The position numbers were made by a program, and so were the translations under genes. From the NCBI RefSeq assembly GCF_000365025.1, contig NZ_KB823011.1:496001-560000 (forward strand): DNA of 64,000 nucleotides, given 5' to 3'. This document shows, in pieces, positions 47,014 to 55,277 of this stretch (positions are counted from its first letter, which is position 1; each line of letters starts with the position of its first letter). The notes beneath the pieces were generated by a model that worked only from the letters and a program-made list of their open reading frames with translations, ran no database searches and was not told the origin of the DNA. The stretch comes from Robiginitomaculum antarcticum DSM 21748 (GTDB taxonomy: Bacteria > Pseudomonadota > Alphaproteobacteria > Caulobacterales > Maricaulaceae).

Positions 47014-47918
47014 CAGCCCGTATCCGGCATTTTGAATTGCGCGGCGATCGTAGCGCGGATGAGCGAATTTTGCGCAACGCCCAAAGCGGTTAGGGCTTCA
47101 TCCGCTGATCGCAAATATCCGCGCAGACGCGTCTTGGCACCCACATGACCATCAAGCGCCAAAAGCGTGGCTTTGCCAATATCGCGATCAATGGTTTTTC
47201 CCGCTTGGACCTCGGTCATAAGTTGATCTTTGAGGTCATCGAGGAGCTGAAACGCCAAACCGATTTGCGATGAAAACTCCTGACAGTGATTGGTTTGGTC
47301 CTCATCCAAGTCGCAAATGTTCGCGGCAGCTAATATGCTGTAGTCAAATAAAGCGCCGGTTTTCAGGGCGTTGACTTGCTCAACATGAGCTGCATCAGCC
47401 GCCGTATTAATGTTTTCCAGATCTGCAACCTGTCCTGCAATCAGGCCATGTGACCCGACCGCGCGCGATAAAAGCTCTGTCAACTTTACCCGTGATTGCG
47501 CGCTAATCTGGTCAGTCCGCGCAATCACGCCATAGGCTCGGTTAAGAAGAGCAACCGCAGCCAGAATAGCTGTACTCTCGTCAAATTGTAAATGCGTCGT
47601 TGCAATGCCACGTCTGAGGTCGGCGTCATCCATACAGGGAAGATCATCCAGAATGAGCGAGGCCGTATGAACCATTTCCGCAGCGCAGCCTGCGTCCATT
47701 GCGGCATCTATATCACCGTCAAACTCAGCCGTGAGCAAGATGCAGAGCAGGGGTCGAAAGCGTTTCCCGGGCGCAAGCAGGCTGTGCGCGATGGCCGCAT
47801 TTAGGCGCGGGGCAAAATCGGACCCAATCGACAGATCCGTAAGACGCGTGTTCACGCGCGCCCGTATATCGGTAATCATATATTCGGGCTGAGCCGTTTG
47901 GTTTGCTGTGGCAGTCAT
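47013..47918 (-). CDS. crtE: Polyprenyl diphosphate synthase, probably GGPP synthase CrtE
   Basis: A 301-residue trans-prenyltransferase. The first aspartate-rich motif is at residues 91-98 (DDLPCMDD) and the second is in AFQLLDDLKDQ; GKRFRPLL and GLIAGQVADL are typical. By context it makes geranylgeranyl diphosphate for CrtB, though farnesyl diphosphate synthases share these motifs and chain length cannot be read with certainty. It is the first gene of the minus-strand carotenoid unit, preceded by a structured leader and divergent from dps. Confidence 0.9.
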   Translation of the reverse strand: MTATANQTAQPEYMITDIRARVNTRLTDLSIGSDFAPRLNAAIAHSLLAPGKRFRPLLCILLTAEFDGDIDAAMDAGCAAEMVHTASLILDDLPCMDDADLRRGIATTHLQFDESTAILAAVALLNRAYGVIARTDQISAQSRVKLTELLSRAVGSHGLIAGQVADLENINTAADAAHVEQVNALKTGALFDYSILAAANICDLDEDQTNHCQEFSSQIGLAFQLLDDLKDQLMTEVQAGKTIDRDIGKATLLALDGHVGAKTRLRGYLRSADEALTALGVAQNSLIRATIAAQFKMPDTG

Positions 47919-47948
47919 ACTGCGACCCTAAAAGACTTGGCGTTTCGA

Positions 47949-48007
47949 GCAAGTGGGCAATGTGTCTAAATGTCGAATTTATCTTCGACGGGATGGAGCC
48001 CACTTGC
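47949..48007. promoter_or_regulatory. Nested inverted repeats upstream of crtE
   Basis: Outer arms GCAAGTGGGC (47949-47958) and GCCCACTTGC (47998-48007) are a perfect 10-bp inverted repeat. Inside them GTCGAA (47972-47977) and TTCGAC (47984-47989) form a second stem. The element lies 31-89 bases before the crtE start codon, so it would be a two-tier stem-loop in the crtE leader if transcription starts upstream. No T run is present on either strand, so it is not a simple terminator. Confidence 0.5.
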
Positions 48008-48012
48008 GCCGT

Positions 48013-48047
48013 AAGCTTACATTTGCGGGTAGAAGCTTAATTTTGCG
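48013..48047. repeat. Direct repeats in the crtE-dps intergenic region
   Basis: AAGCTTACATTTGCG at 48013-48027 and AAGCTTAATTTTGCG at 48033-48047 match at 13 of 15 positions and are exactly 20 bp apart, about two helix turns. The first overlaps a 10-bp palindrome, GTAAGCTTAC (48011-48020). This looks like a tandem binding site for a regulator of crtE, dps or both. Confidence 0.45.
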
Positions 48048-48173
48048 ACAGCGCTCAGACTTTAAAGGTTTTTATACCTGCGACGATATTACTGGTTAGG
48101 AGACGGAACATTGGGCCATAACCTTCGTTAAATACAGTATACCCACTAAAATAGAGTTTTGAGAGGACATCCC

Positions 48174-48650
48174 ATGCCACAACATTACGTCAATAATATG
48201 GATAAAAATACGCGCACAAAGTCACTCGATATTCTGATGCCGACACTCAGCTGCGCTATCGACCTTCAGGTCGCTATTAAGCAAGCGCATTGGACAATAA
48301 AAGGTCCAAGTTTTATCGGCCTTCATGAATTACTCGATCAAGTCGCAGCGCGCGCATATGAGCATTCTGACCTGATCGCAGAACGCATCGTGATTTTGGG
48401 CGGGCAACCCCGGGGAACTCTGCAAACAGTTACTAAAGATACGAAGCTGGACGCTTATCCGGTCGAGGCTACAGATCAAAAAGTGCACGTTGAAGAGCTG
48501 ACCAAACGTATCATGGTCTTCGGCGCGATGTGTCGTAAGGCGATTTCCGAAGCAGGGGATAATGGCGACGAGGACACAGCTGACTTATTTACTGGCATTA
48601 GCCGCAATCTCGATAAAGATGCATGGTTCATTGGCGCTCATAACGATTAG
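48174..48650 (+). CDS. dps: Dps-family DNA-protecting ferritin-like protein
   Basis: A 158-residue ferritin-like protein that stores iron, detoxifies peroxide and binds DNA in stress. Ferroxidase-region residues are seen in KQAHWTIKGPSFIGLHELLD and in EHSDLIAERIVILGGQP. The start is taken at ATG 48174 (GAGAGGA upstream) instead of 48159. It is divergent from crtE, so pigment and peroxide defence may share regulation. A strong terminator follows. Confidence 0.93.
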   Translation: MPQHYVNNMDKNTRTKSLDILMPTLSCAIDLQVAIKQAHWTIKGPSFIGLHELLDQVAARAYEHSDLIAERIVILGGQPRGTLQTVTKDTKLDAYPVEATDQKVHVEELTKRIMVFGAMCRKAISEAGDNGDEDTADLFTGISRNLDKDAWFIGAHND

Positions 48651-48674
48651 AATCCAAACCTATTGTAAAACAGG

Positions 48675-48702
48675 AGCGCGCTGTGAAGCGCGCTTTTTTT
48701 TT
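48675..48702 (+). terminator. Intrinsic terminator after dps
   Basis: AGCGCGC at 48675-48681 pairs with GCGCGCT at 48688-48694 across loop TGTGAA, followed directly by a run of nine T (48694-48702). The 188 bases beyond it to 48890 are AT-rich and show no gene. Confidence 0.92.
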
Positions 48703-48890
48703 GCCATAAATTTCATGCGGGTGGAGGGCAGCATGTTATTTAGGATACTAAACTTGTAGTTTGGGATTTAAAGGCACATTAATACAAAAGTTGCATAATC
48801 ATTATTATGAGAAATAAAAACTAATATTAGGCTAACTTATAGATACAACATACTGAACAATAGCGTCTTTACCAATTTAAGAGTGTTGGT

Positions 48891-49721
48891 TCAACCTGAG
48901 TCTAAACTCGATATAATCTGTTGCCCGTCATAAGCCGGCTCGTGCAGTCCCGGTAATTCATCAGCCAGAACGCTATAATCCATGTCGATATGGAGGTTTG
49001 TCAGGATGGCATGTTTGACCTCTAGACGCGCGATCCAGCTTAGAGCTTTATCGGAATGGGCATGTGTAGGATGTTTATGGTAGCGCAGCGCATCAACTAT
49101 GAAGTGCGGCACGCCATGCAAGATGTCATAAGCCGTGTCCGACAGCTCATGCGCGTCCGGCGCGTAGCCGAATGGGCCAATACGGAAGCCGACCGCATTG
49201 GCATCGCCATGACTAACGTCGAAAACTGTTAAGTCCAGAGGACCGCCCGGGCCTGTAATTATGGTTATATCTCCGTTACTTAGATAGGGTTTTTTATCTA
49301 AAATTGGCGGATGGTTACGCCCTTTTGGGATCTGAAAAATATACTCAAATTTATCAAAAAGCTCACGCCCTGTCGGTGCATTCATATAGACCGGGATAAG
49401 GCGTCGCATGCTGTAAGCAATGGCGCGCAAATCATCAATGCCGTGTGTCTGATCTGCATGTTCATGTGTATAGAAAATTGCGTCAATATGGCGAATGTCA
49501 GTTCGCAAAATCTGCTCGCGCAAATCAGGCGATGTATCAATTAGGATGATAGTACGCTGATCTTCAGGCGGCGGCGTATTGCCCCCTTCCCAGCGCTCGA
49601 TGAGCAGCGAACAGCGAGTCCGTCGGTTTTTAGGCTCTTCAGTATCGCATACGCCCCAATCGCCATTGATGCGGGGCACGCCGCCTGAACTGCCGCAGCC
49701 GAGTATAGTCGCGCGGTACAT
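48891..49721 (-). CDS. Metallo-beta-lactamase-fold hydrolase (PhnP-like)
   Basis: A 276-residue hydrolase starting MYRATILGCGSSGGVPRING, the usual start for this group. Metal ligands appear in YTHEHADQTHGIDD, FDVSHGDA and a late H pair (HKHPTHAHSDKAL). Relatives include the cyclic phosphodiesterase PhnP, but no phn genes are nearby, so the substrate is unknown. I take the ATG at 49721; 49733, overlapping tatD, is the alternative. The order tmk-holB-tatD-this gene is a conserved alphaproteobacterial run. Confidence 0.9.
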   Translation of the reverse strand: MYRATILGCGSSGGVPRINGDWGVCDTEEPKNRRTRCSLLIERWEGGNTPPPEDQRTIILIDTSPDLREQILRTDIRHIDAIFYTHEHADQTHGIDDLRAIAYSMRRLIPVYMNAPTGRELFDKFEYIFQIPKGRNHPPILDKKPYLSNGDITIITGPGGPLDLTVFDVSHGDANAVGFRIGPFGYAPDAHELSDTAYDILHGVPHFIVDALRYHKHPTHAHSDKALSWIARLEVKHAILTNLHIDMDYSVLADELPGLHEPAYDGQQIISSLDSG

Positions 49722-49725
49722 CGCC

Positions 49726-50523
49726 CTACTCATGAGAGGCCTTAGCTGGACGTTGGGCTTTTGAAAACAGTCTGAAAAAGGCATCCGTCGTGCGCGCCTG
49801 CGTCTCAGCCAGGCTCCAGCCTTTAATTTCGGCTAATTTCTTTCCGGTCTCGACCACCATATGCGGCTCGCAGCGGCGGCCGCGATATGGCATGGGGGCC
49901 AAATAGGGACAGTCCGTTTCAATCAATATACGGTCTTCGGGCAGCCCCGGAACCAGAGCGCGAATGTCTTTGGCCGAGTTAAAGGTCAATATGCCCGATA
50001 GCGAAATATAACCGCCAAGCGCCGCGCTGCGGCGGGCAAGCTCTGCCCCGCCTGTATAACAATGCAGCAAATGCGGAAAAACACCCTTGTCGTGTTCCTC
50101 CTCTAAAATTTGCGCCATTTGCGCGTCTGCATTCCGGCTGTGTATAATTAAGGGCAATTGGCTCTCGCGTGAAGCCGAAATATGGGCTCTGAAATTGGCG
50201 TATTGCACGTCCTCATCACTGTAATTGTAGTGAAAATCCAGCCCCGTTTCGCCAATGCCAATGACTTCGGGATGATGGATATGAGCAAGCAAATCGGCGG
50301 CCATAATATCGGGATTGTCTTTGGCTTCGTGCGGATGAGTGCCGACGCTGCAATATATATCTTTATGGCTTTGCGCCACAGCAAGAACCTGATCAAACTC
50401 AGATAGCTTACAGCAAATCGTCAACATTGTGCGCACATCCGCGTGACGCGCCTTCGCGATTACTTCCGGCAGATCTTCGGCGAATTTCTCGCCATGAAGA
50501 TTGACATGACTATCAACCCACAT
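49726..50523 (-). CDS. tatD: TatD-family metal-dependent hydrolase
   Basis: A 265-residue TIM-barrel nuclease-like hydrolase. Family blocks present: VGTHPHEAKD, GIGETGLDFHYNYSD, HSRNADAQM, HCYTGG and IETDCPYLAP. The N-terminal metal motif, usually H-x-H (SHCHL), reads DSHVNLHG, so the second His is Asn. It overlaps holB by one base and the next hydrolase gene starts next to its stop. Probably active in DNA repair or tRNA/DNA processing, by family. Confidence 0.92.
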   Translation of the reverse strand: MWVDSHVNLHGEKFAEDLPEVIAKARHADVRTMLTICCKLSEFDQVLAVAQSHKDIYCSVGTHPHEAKDNPDIMAADLLAHIHHPEVIGIGETGLDFHYNYSDEDVQYANFRAHISASRESQLPLIIHSRNADAQMAQILEEEHDKGVFPHLLHCYTGGAELARRSAALGGYISLSGILTFNSAKDIRALVPGLPEDRILIETDCPYLAPMPYRGRRCEPHMVVETGKKLAEIKGWSLAETQARTTDAFFRLFSKAQRPAKASHE

Positions 50524-51590
50524 CAGGCAGCCTCCCCGCGCAAAGCCGAAAAGACCGTCAACATTGTCACATTTTTATCCATATTCACGCTGTCTTCTGC
50601 CCTGCGAAGCTCTGTCAAACGGTCCCGCAGATCCAGCCAGAACTCTGTTGGTCTCGGAAGCTGCATCGGGCCAAAAGCACTGTTCCACTCCCCCGTTGCG
50701 GAATAGCGGGACTGCTCACCAATAATATCTACCAAACTGTCCCAGAATAAATCACGATCTGTCGCAGCGCCGTGCGCAGCCAATGCCCCCGCAATGCGGT
50801 GATCTTGAGCGCTGCTGCGAAGAAACTGCGGCGATAAAATATCGGCGAGCGGCCGCAGGACTTTGGCTTCGCTCTGCGCGAGAGCAAAGGCCTTACCCGG
50901 CGCGCCGCGTGATAAGGCGGCGGCAATATCAGCCGTTTTCTCGGTCACGTCACGCTTTAGCAACCAGTTTTTGATCTCGGGCTTCGGAACGGCGCGCAAA
51001 CTCAGATTCATGCATCTTGATCGAATGGTCGGTAAAAGCCGCCCCGGCTCGCTGGATAATAATATCAAAAGCGCGTTTGAAGGCGGCTCTTCGAGCGTCT
51101 TGAGAAGGGCATTTGCCGCGCTAATATTCAAATCATCGGCACTGTCGATCAGGCAAACTCTCCATCCGCCTTCAGAAGGCTTATGAGCAAAAAAATCCGA
51201 CAAACGACGTAGTTCTGATACCACAATTTCGCTGCGAAGTTTTTTCAGTTTAAAATCATAGGGTGGACGCAGGAGCAGGAAATCGCCATGTCCCAGTGAC
51301 GCCACACGGCTGGCTGTCGGGTCATCTGCGGGAACGTCAAGACGGCCTACATGTGATTCAGTTCCGCCTAACACCTTGCGGACAATCCGGTACGCTAATG
51401 TGGCTTTGCCGACGCCTTTGGGGCCTGTAATCAACAAAGCGTGGTGCATATGCCCCGAGGCAATCTGCGCTGCAACACGCTGCTCAGCGGCCCCATGCCC
51501 TAACAAGTCATAGACATGTCGCGGATGAGCACATCCACTGGCGCGATCGGCCTCCGGATATTCAGTTTCTGTGTTCGCCGCGCGCGCCAA
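50523..51590 (-). CDS. holB: DNA polymerase III delta-prime subunit
   Basis: A 355-residue clamp-loader subunit. After a short N-terminal extension come HVYDLLGHGAAEQRVAAQIA, the P-loop GPKGVGKATLAYRI, and the sensor block TLEEPPSNALLILLSSEPGR with SRC-type RSRCMNLSLR. The zinc cysteines typical of many tau/delta-prime proteins are not obvious. It lies 8 bases after tmk, and the tmk-holB pair is widely conserved. Confidence 0.94.
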   Translation of the reverse strand: MARAANTETEYPEADRASGCAHPRHVYDLLGHGAAEQRVAAQIASGHMHHALLITGPKGVGKATLAYRIVRKVLGGTESHVGRLDVPADDPTASRVASLGHGDFLLLRPPYDFKLKKLRSEIVVSELRRLSDFFAHKPSEGGWRVCLIDSADDLNISAANALLKTLEEPPSNALLILLSSEPGRLLPTIRSRCMNLSLRAVPKPEIKNWLLKRDVTEKTADIAAALSRGAPGKAFALAQSEAKVLRPLADILSPQFLRSSAQDHRIAGALAAHGAATDRDLFWDSLVDIIGEQSRYSATGEWNSAFGPMQLPRPTEFWLDLRDRLTELRRAEDSVNMDKNVTMLTVFSALRGEAA

Positions 51591-51598
51591 TATCCGCT

Positions 51599-52237
51599 CT
51601 AAATCTTCAGGCCGTCAAATTTATCTGACATACCTGATTTAATTTGCGCAAAAATCTCATCACGCGAGCTGGCGGCATCCAGTTTTACAAATCTGTCCGG
51701 GTCTGATTGTGCAATCGACAAAAATGCGTCGCGGATTGTTTTGTGGAAATCCAGCGCTTCTTTATCGAAACGGCTGAGCTGCTCGCCCCGCGTTTCGACT
51801 CGCTTTAGGGCCAGCACCGGGTCTATATCGAACAGGAATGTCACATCAGGACCAAAATCGCCCATAACGGCTTGGTGCACGCTCATGATGCGCTCGATAT
51901 CAACACCGCGTGCATAGCCTTGATAAGCCAGTGTGCTATCGGCAAAACGGTCGCTAACCACCCAGACGCCCCGCTCCAATGCGGGCTCAATTAATTTTTC
52001 AACATGGTCAACTCGAGCCGCATACATCAGCAACAGCTCGGTCATGCCTGACCAGCGATCGTCTATGCCCGTCAAAACCAGCTCCCGGATTGCTTCTGCA
52101 CCGAATGTACCGCCCGGCTCTCGCGTCAGCAGCGTTTCAATACCTTGAGCTTCAAGCGCAGCGCATAAACGTTTGGCCTGAGTAGTTTTTCCCGCGCCTT
52201 CTCCGCCCTCAAACGTAATAAATTTTCCCCGGCTCAT
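51599..52237 (-). CDS. tmk: Thymidylate kinase
   Basis: A 212-residue kinase that phosphorylates dTMP to dTDP. P-loop FEGGEGAGKTTQAKRL, the DR motif in VVSDRFADSTLAYQGYARG, and LTREPGGT are complete. The start codon lies on the base next to the carboxypeptidase stop, so both are probably read from one transcript. Confidence 0.96.
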   Translation of the reverse strand: MSRGKFITFEGGEGAGKTTQAKRLCAALEAQGIETLLTREPGGTFGAEAIRELVLTGIDDRWSGMTELLLMYAARVDHVEKLIEPALERGVWVVSDRFADSTLAYQGYARGVDIERIMSVHQAVMGDFGPDVTFLFDIDPVLALKRVETRGEQLSRFDKEALDFHKTIRDAFLSIAQSDPDRFVKLDAASSRDEIFAQIKSGMSDKFDGLKI

Positions 52238-53395
52238 TTATGATCCTCCAAACAAGCGGCCAAATCCTGACCATATTCGCCCGGTTAAGCCCTTGCGCTC
52301 AACGGCATTTGCGGCGACCAAATCAAATGTTTTATCCGCTTGGCCCGGTACTGTAACCGTAAGAGTTCCGATTTTCTGTCCCTGCGCAATCGGTGCTGCG
52401 ACAGGGCCGTCATAATTAACCCGTACCTTCATCTCGCTGCGCAGCGACTTATGCATGCCAATATTTGCAGGATCTTTAACGGTTAGCGCGACTGTATCTG
52501 ACTTACCCATGAACACATTTGCGCGCGCAGCCTCATCGCCGGGAGCGAATAATTTATAAGCTTTGAACTCGGTGAAACCGGCGCGCATCAGGCGTTCGGA
52601 TTCAACTCTGCGCGAACTGACTGTCGGCAATCCATTCACAACAATAATGATCCGTGTGTCGCCCTGCTTGGCAGACCCGACGAGACCTTTGCCGGACTCT
52701 TCAGTTGCACCGGTTTTCAGACCGTCCGCGCCGTCAAAACGCCCTAGAAGAGGATTGCGGTTCCTCTGTGTATGGTTGTTCCACGTAAATTCCCGTTCGG
52801 CATATAGCGGGTAGAATTCCGGGTATTCATTAATCATGTAGCGGGCCAGTTGAGCTAAATCGTAAGCACTCATAACATGTTCGGGATGCGGCCATCCGGT
52901 TGAATTGCGAAATTGCGCGGTTTTTAAACCGAGGGCTTGCGCGCGCTCAGTCATCATGCGCGCAAATGCGTCTTCTGATCCGGCAATCCCTTGCGCCAGA
53001 ACAATGCAGGCGTCATTGCCGCTTTGAATAATTACGCCGCGAAGGAGGTTCTCGACGCTGACAATAGTGTTTGGCTCAAGAAACATGGTCGAGCTACCCG
53101 ACGAGATACCACCGCGGCGCCAGGCATCGGCGCTGACAGTAAACTCTGTATCCAGAGAGAGCGAACCGTCGCGAATACGGTCAAAGACCAGCGACGCTGT
53201 CATAATCTTGGTCATGGACGCCGGAGCCATGGGCTTACGGGCATCTTTTTCGTATAAAACGATGCCCGTCTCGCCGTCCATAATCAGGGCATGGGGGGCA
53301 GATGTTTCAAATCCGGATGATTGGGCATTAGCTAAACCCGACCCTAGGGCTCCAGCAATAAGTACAAAAAAGATACGGTATAAAAAAGTGGACAT
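52238..53395 (-). CDS. dacC: D-alanyl-D-alanine carboxypeptidase (PBP5/6-like)
   Basis: A 385-residue periplasmic serine peptidase that trims the terminal D-Ala of peptidoglycan stem peptides. A signal peptide (FFVLIAGALGSGLANAQ) is followed by the active-site S60-x-x-K63 (ASMTKIM), SGN in QSGNDAC, and KTG in LKTGATEESG; the C-terminal beta-rich domain and an amphipathic-type end (RIWSGFGRLFGG) match PBP5/6. The longer frame to 53620 overlaps rlpA and its terminator, so I use the ATG at 53395, where the signal peptide begins. The dacC/dacA symbol is by similarity. Confidence 0.94.
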   Translation of the reverse strand: MSTFLYRIFFVLIAGALGSGLANAQSSGFETSAPHALIMDGETGIVLYEKDARKPMAPASMTKIMTASLVFDRIRDGSLSLDTEFTVSADAWRRGGISSGSSTMFLEPNTIVSVENLLRGVIIQSGNDACIVLAQGIAGSEDAFARMMTERAQALGLKTAQFRNSTGWPHPEHVMSAYDLAQLARYMINEYPEFYPLYAEREFTWNNHTQRNRNPLLGRFDGADGLKTGATEESGKGLVGSAKQGDTRIIIVVNGLPTVSSRRVESERLMRAGFTEFKAYKLFAPGDEAARANVFMGKSDTVALTVKDPANIGMHKSLRSEMKVRVNYDGPVAAPIAQGQKIGTLTVTVPGQADKTFDLVAANAVERKGLTGRIWSGFGRLFGGS

Positions 53396-53419
53396 AAGAA
53401 CCTGTAGCCAAGAATCACA

Positions 53420-53443
53420 AAACGCGGTCGAATGACCGCGTTT
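53420..53443 (-). terminator. Intrinsic terminator after rlpA
   Basis: AAACGCGGTC at 53420-53429 and GACCGCGTTT at 53434-53443 form a perfect 10-bp stem with a 4-base loop. Read on the minus strand the stem ends in TTTT, 47 bases past the rlpA stop. It separates rlpA from the carboxypeptidase gene. Confidence 0.8.
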
Positions 53444-53489
53444 ATGACTACCCGTAGCGGAGGCTATGGGTAAAGGCTTGGTATCAAAT

Positions 53490-54851
53490 TTAATACATCT
53501 CAATGATGCGGGCATCCGTATAACCCAGAGTGGCAACACCGTTTTGCGCGGCGTCTGCATCAGCTTGTGAAGCAAATGGACCAACAAGGACGCGGTAAAG
53601 CGGCCGACCATTACGTTCAATTTCGGAGACTGAGAATGTTCCGATAGCGCTCAAGCTGTGGCGAATCGACTCTGCACGGTCCATTGATGAGAAAGCTGCG
53701 GCCTGAATGTACCGTGCGGATGCCGGCATTTCAGAAGAGGTTGTAGCTTCGCCGCGGTGAACAGCGGGAATGAACCGTGCGCCGTGATCTGTGTCAGCGC
53801 TAGCCATATGGATAGGTCCGGTAATCGTCAGAGTCATGACGCCGCCTTCAGGAGCCGTAAAGTCTTGCGCCGGACGGTTTTCATCTTTGGTCTCTGCGGG
53901 ACGAAGCGGCGCAATATCAGAACTCATCGGGGCGCTCGGGGCAGAAAAGTCAAAAGCTTCGGGAACTTTGGACTGAACATTTTCGCCACTAACATTCTGC
54001 GGAGTCGGCATTGCCATAGGTGTATGGGGAATGACGGAAAGCGGTTTGTATGTTGGGACACCCAGATTTGCGGTCATTGGGGCCTTAGGCTGAACTTTAG
54101 GCATTGGCGCAGGCGTCGCGATTACCGGCTTAGAGTTATCACGCTGGACATACTGACTGGCCATTGGATCGGCTGGCCCGGCATATTGAACGCGAACTTT
54201 AGCCAGTCCGGTAATCCCTAATACCTTAGCCGCGCCCATTGAAAGATCTATTTCACGCCCTTCGACAAATGGACCGCGGTCATTCAGGCGCACAGTTATA
54301 GTTTTGCCATTTTCGAGATTGGTCACATGAACAAGGGAATTGAGCGGCAAGGTTTTATGAGCCGCGGTCAAACCGTTCATGTCAAAGGTTTCGCCATTAG
54401 CTGTTAATTTGCCGTAATAGCTGGGACCGTACCATGAGGCAGTGCCCGTTTCGTCGTAATTCGGGTTGTGCTTAGGCGTATAGCTTTTCCCGGCAATGCG
54501 GTAAGGACGGCCAACTTTTTGATGCATGTAAAGATCTTTGTCGACTTTGCGGGCATGGAACTTATCTTGTGGAAAAACAGGTGATTTAAAATCTTCGGGG
54601 CGAACAACCGGACGCGGCGTTATCGCTCTGGGTGAGACGTAATTATGCTGGCTTATATAAGGGCGGTTTTGAGCAACTGTGCGGGGCGCGGCACTATAAG
54701 TCGATACGCTGGCCCCGGCATTGGCACCCATATAACGGATTGGTGCAGCTTTATTATTATCAGCGGCTGCGTATCCTGTTAAGTTTACAGTTAAGCTTGC
54801 CAAAACCAAGTACCCTATGCCTCTAATATTAGTCGCATTCATCTCATTCAC
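53490..54851 (-). CDS. rlpA: RlpA-type septal lytic transglycosylase with SPOR domain
   Basis: A 453-residue envelope protein. An N-terminal signal-like hydrophobic segment (YLVLASLTVNLTGYAAA) lacks a lipobox cysteine, so unlike E. coli RlpA it does not look lipidated. The double-psi beta-barrel domain covers about residues 130-225 (TASWYGPSYYGKLTANGETF, HKTLPLNSLVHVTN, VRLNDRGPFVEGREIDLS, with the catalytic-type Glu and Asp). A proline-rich linker follows, then a C-terminal SPOR domain (about 375-453) that binds denuded septal glycans. Confidence 0.93.
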   Translation of the reverse strand: MNEMNATNIRGIGYLVLASLTVNLTGYAAADNNKAAPIRYMGANAGASVSTYSAAPRTVAQNRPYISQHNYVSPRAITPRPVVRPEDFKSPVFPQDKFHARKVDKDLYMHQKVGRPYRIAGKSYTPKHNPNYDETGTASWYGPSYYGKLTANGETFDMNGLTAAHKTLPLNSLVHVTNLENGKTITVRLNDRGPFVEGREIDLSMGAAKVLGITGLAKVRVQYAGPADPMASQYVQRDNSKPVIATPAPMPKVQPKAPMTANLGVPTYKPLSVIPHTPMAMPTPQNVSGENVQSKVPEAFDFSAPSAPMSSDIAPLRPAETKDENRPAQDFTAPEGGVMTLTITGPIHMASADTDHGARFIPAVHRGEATTSSEMPASARYIQAAAFSSMDRAESIRHSLSAIGTFSVSEIERNGRPLYRVLVGPFASQADADAAQNGVATLGYTDARIIEMY

Positions 54852-54980
54852 CTTTTTATTTTGTCGCCCGTATTTTTACGGGTCAACGGAAATATCTATA
54901 AACAAACATTTTTAATACCACGTTAGATAACACCCTTAATATCTAATTATCGTGCATAGTGACTGCTTTGTTAACGACTC

Positions 54981-55012
54981 TTGCAGCTTCAATTAAGTCC
55001 TTGAAACTGCAA
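54981..55012. promoter_or_regulatory. Inverted repeat upstream of rlpA
   Basis: TTGCAGCTTCAA (54981-54992) and TTGAAACTGCAA (55001-55012) are inverted repeats matching at 11 of 12 positions with an 8-base spacer; the one mismatch becomes a G-U pair on the minus strand. It sits about 130 bases before rlpA and 88 before tRNA-Ser. An operator or leader hairpin is possible. Confidence 0.35.
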
Positions 55013-55099
55013 TTATGCCTATGCCAGTGGAGAAAATACATATGAGTGTATCTTCGGGCTTGCAGGGCGCGCCGCTTGTTGTTAACTCGCGCGCTTAGC

Positions 55100-55187
55100 G
55101 GAAGGGTGGCAGAGTGGTCGAATGCACCGGTCTTGAAAACCGGCGATGCGCAAGTATCCGTGGGTTCGAATCCCACCCCTTCCGCCA
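55100..55187 (+). tRNA. tRNA-Ser: tRNA-Ser (anticodon UGA)
   Basis: An 88-base serine tRNA with a 7-bp acceptor stem (GGAAGGG with CCCTTCC), discriminator G, encoded CCA, anticodon stem CCGGT/ACCGG with loop CTTGAAA, the T loop GGTTCGAATCC, and the long variable arm expected of class II tRNAs. The UGA anticodon reads UCA and related codons. It is not flanked by an integrase gene. Confidence 0.97.
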
Positions 55188-55277
55188 TTTATGTAATTTC
55201 TGTTTTATCTGAATATTTTGCTTGCCTTTCCCATAAGACTTACTGTACCAGCATGCTAACACAGTAAGGCGGCCATA

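Noticed and set aside
53396-53620. N-terminal extension of the carboxypeptidase frame
   Set aside because: It overlaps rlpA and the rlpA terminator; the signal peptide begins at the ATG at 53395.
55100-55187. Integration site at tRNA-Ser for the his operon
   Set aside because: No integrase, no duplicated tRNA 3' end was seen downstream of the operon, so transfer through this tRNA is not supported.
54943-55188. Minus-strand open frame beginning MAEGVGFEPTDTC
   Set aside because: It is the antisense of the tRNA-Ser gene; this EGVGFEPT string is a familiar spurious translation of antisense tRNA-Ser and not a protein.
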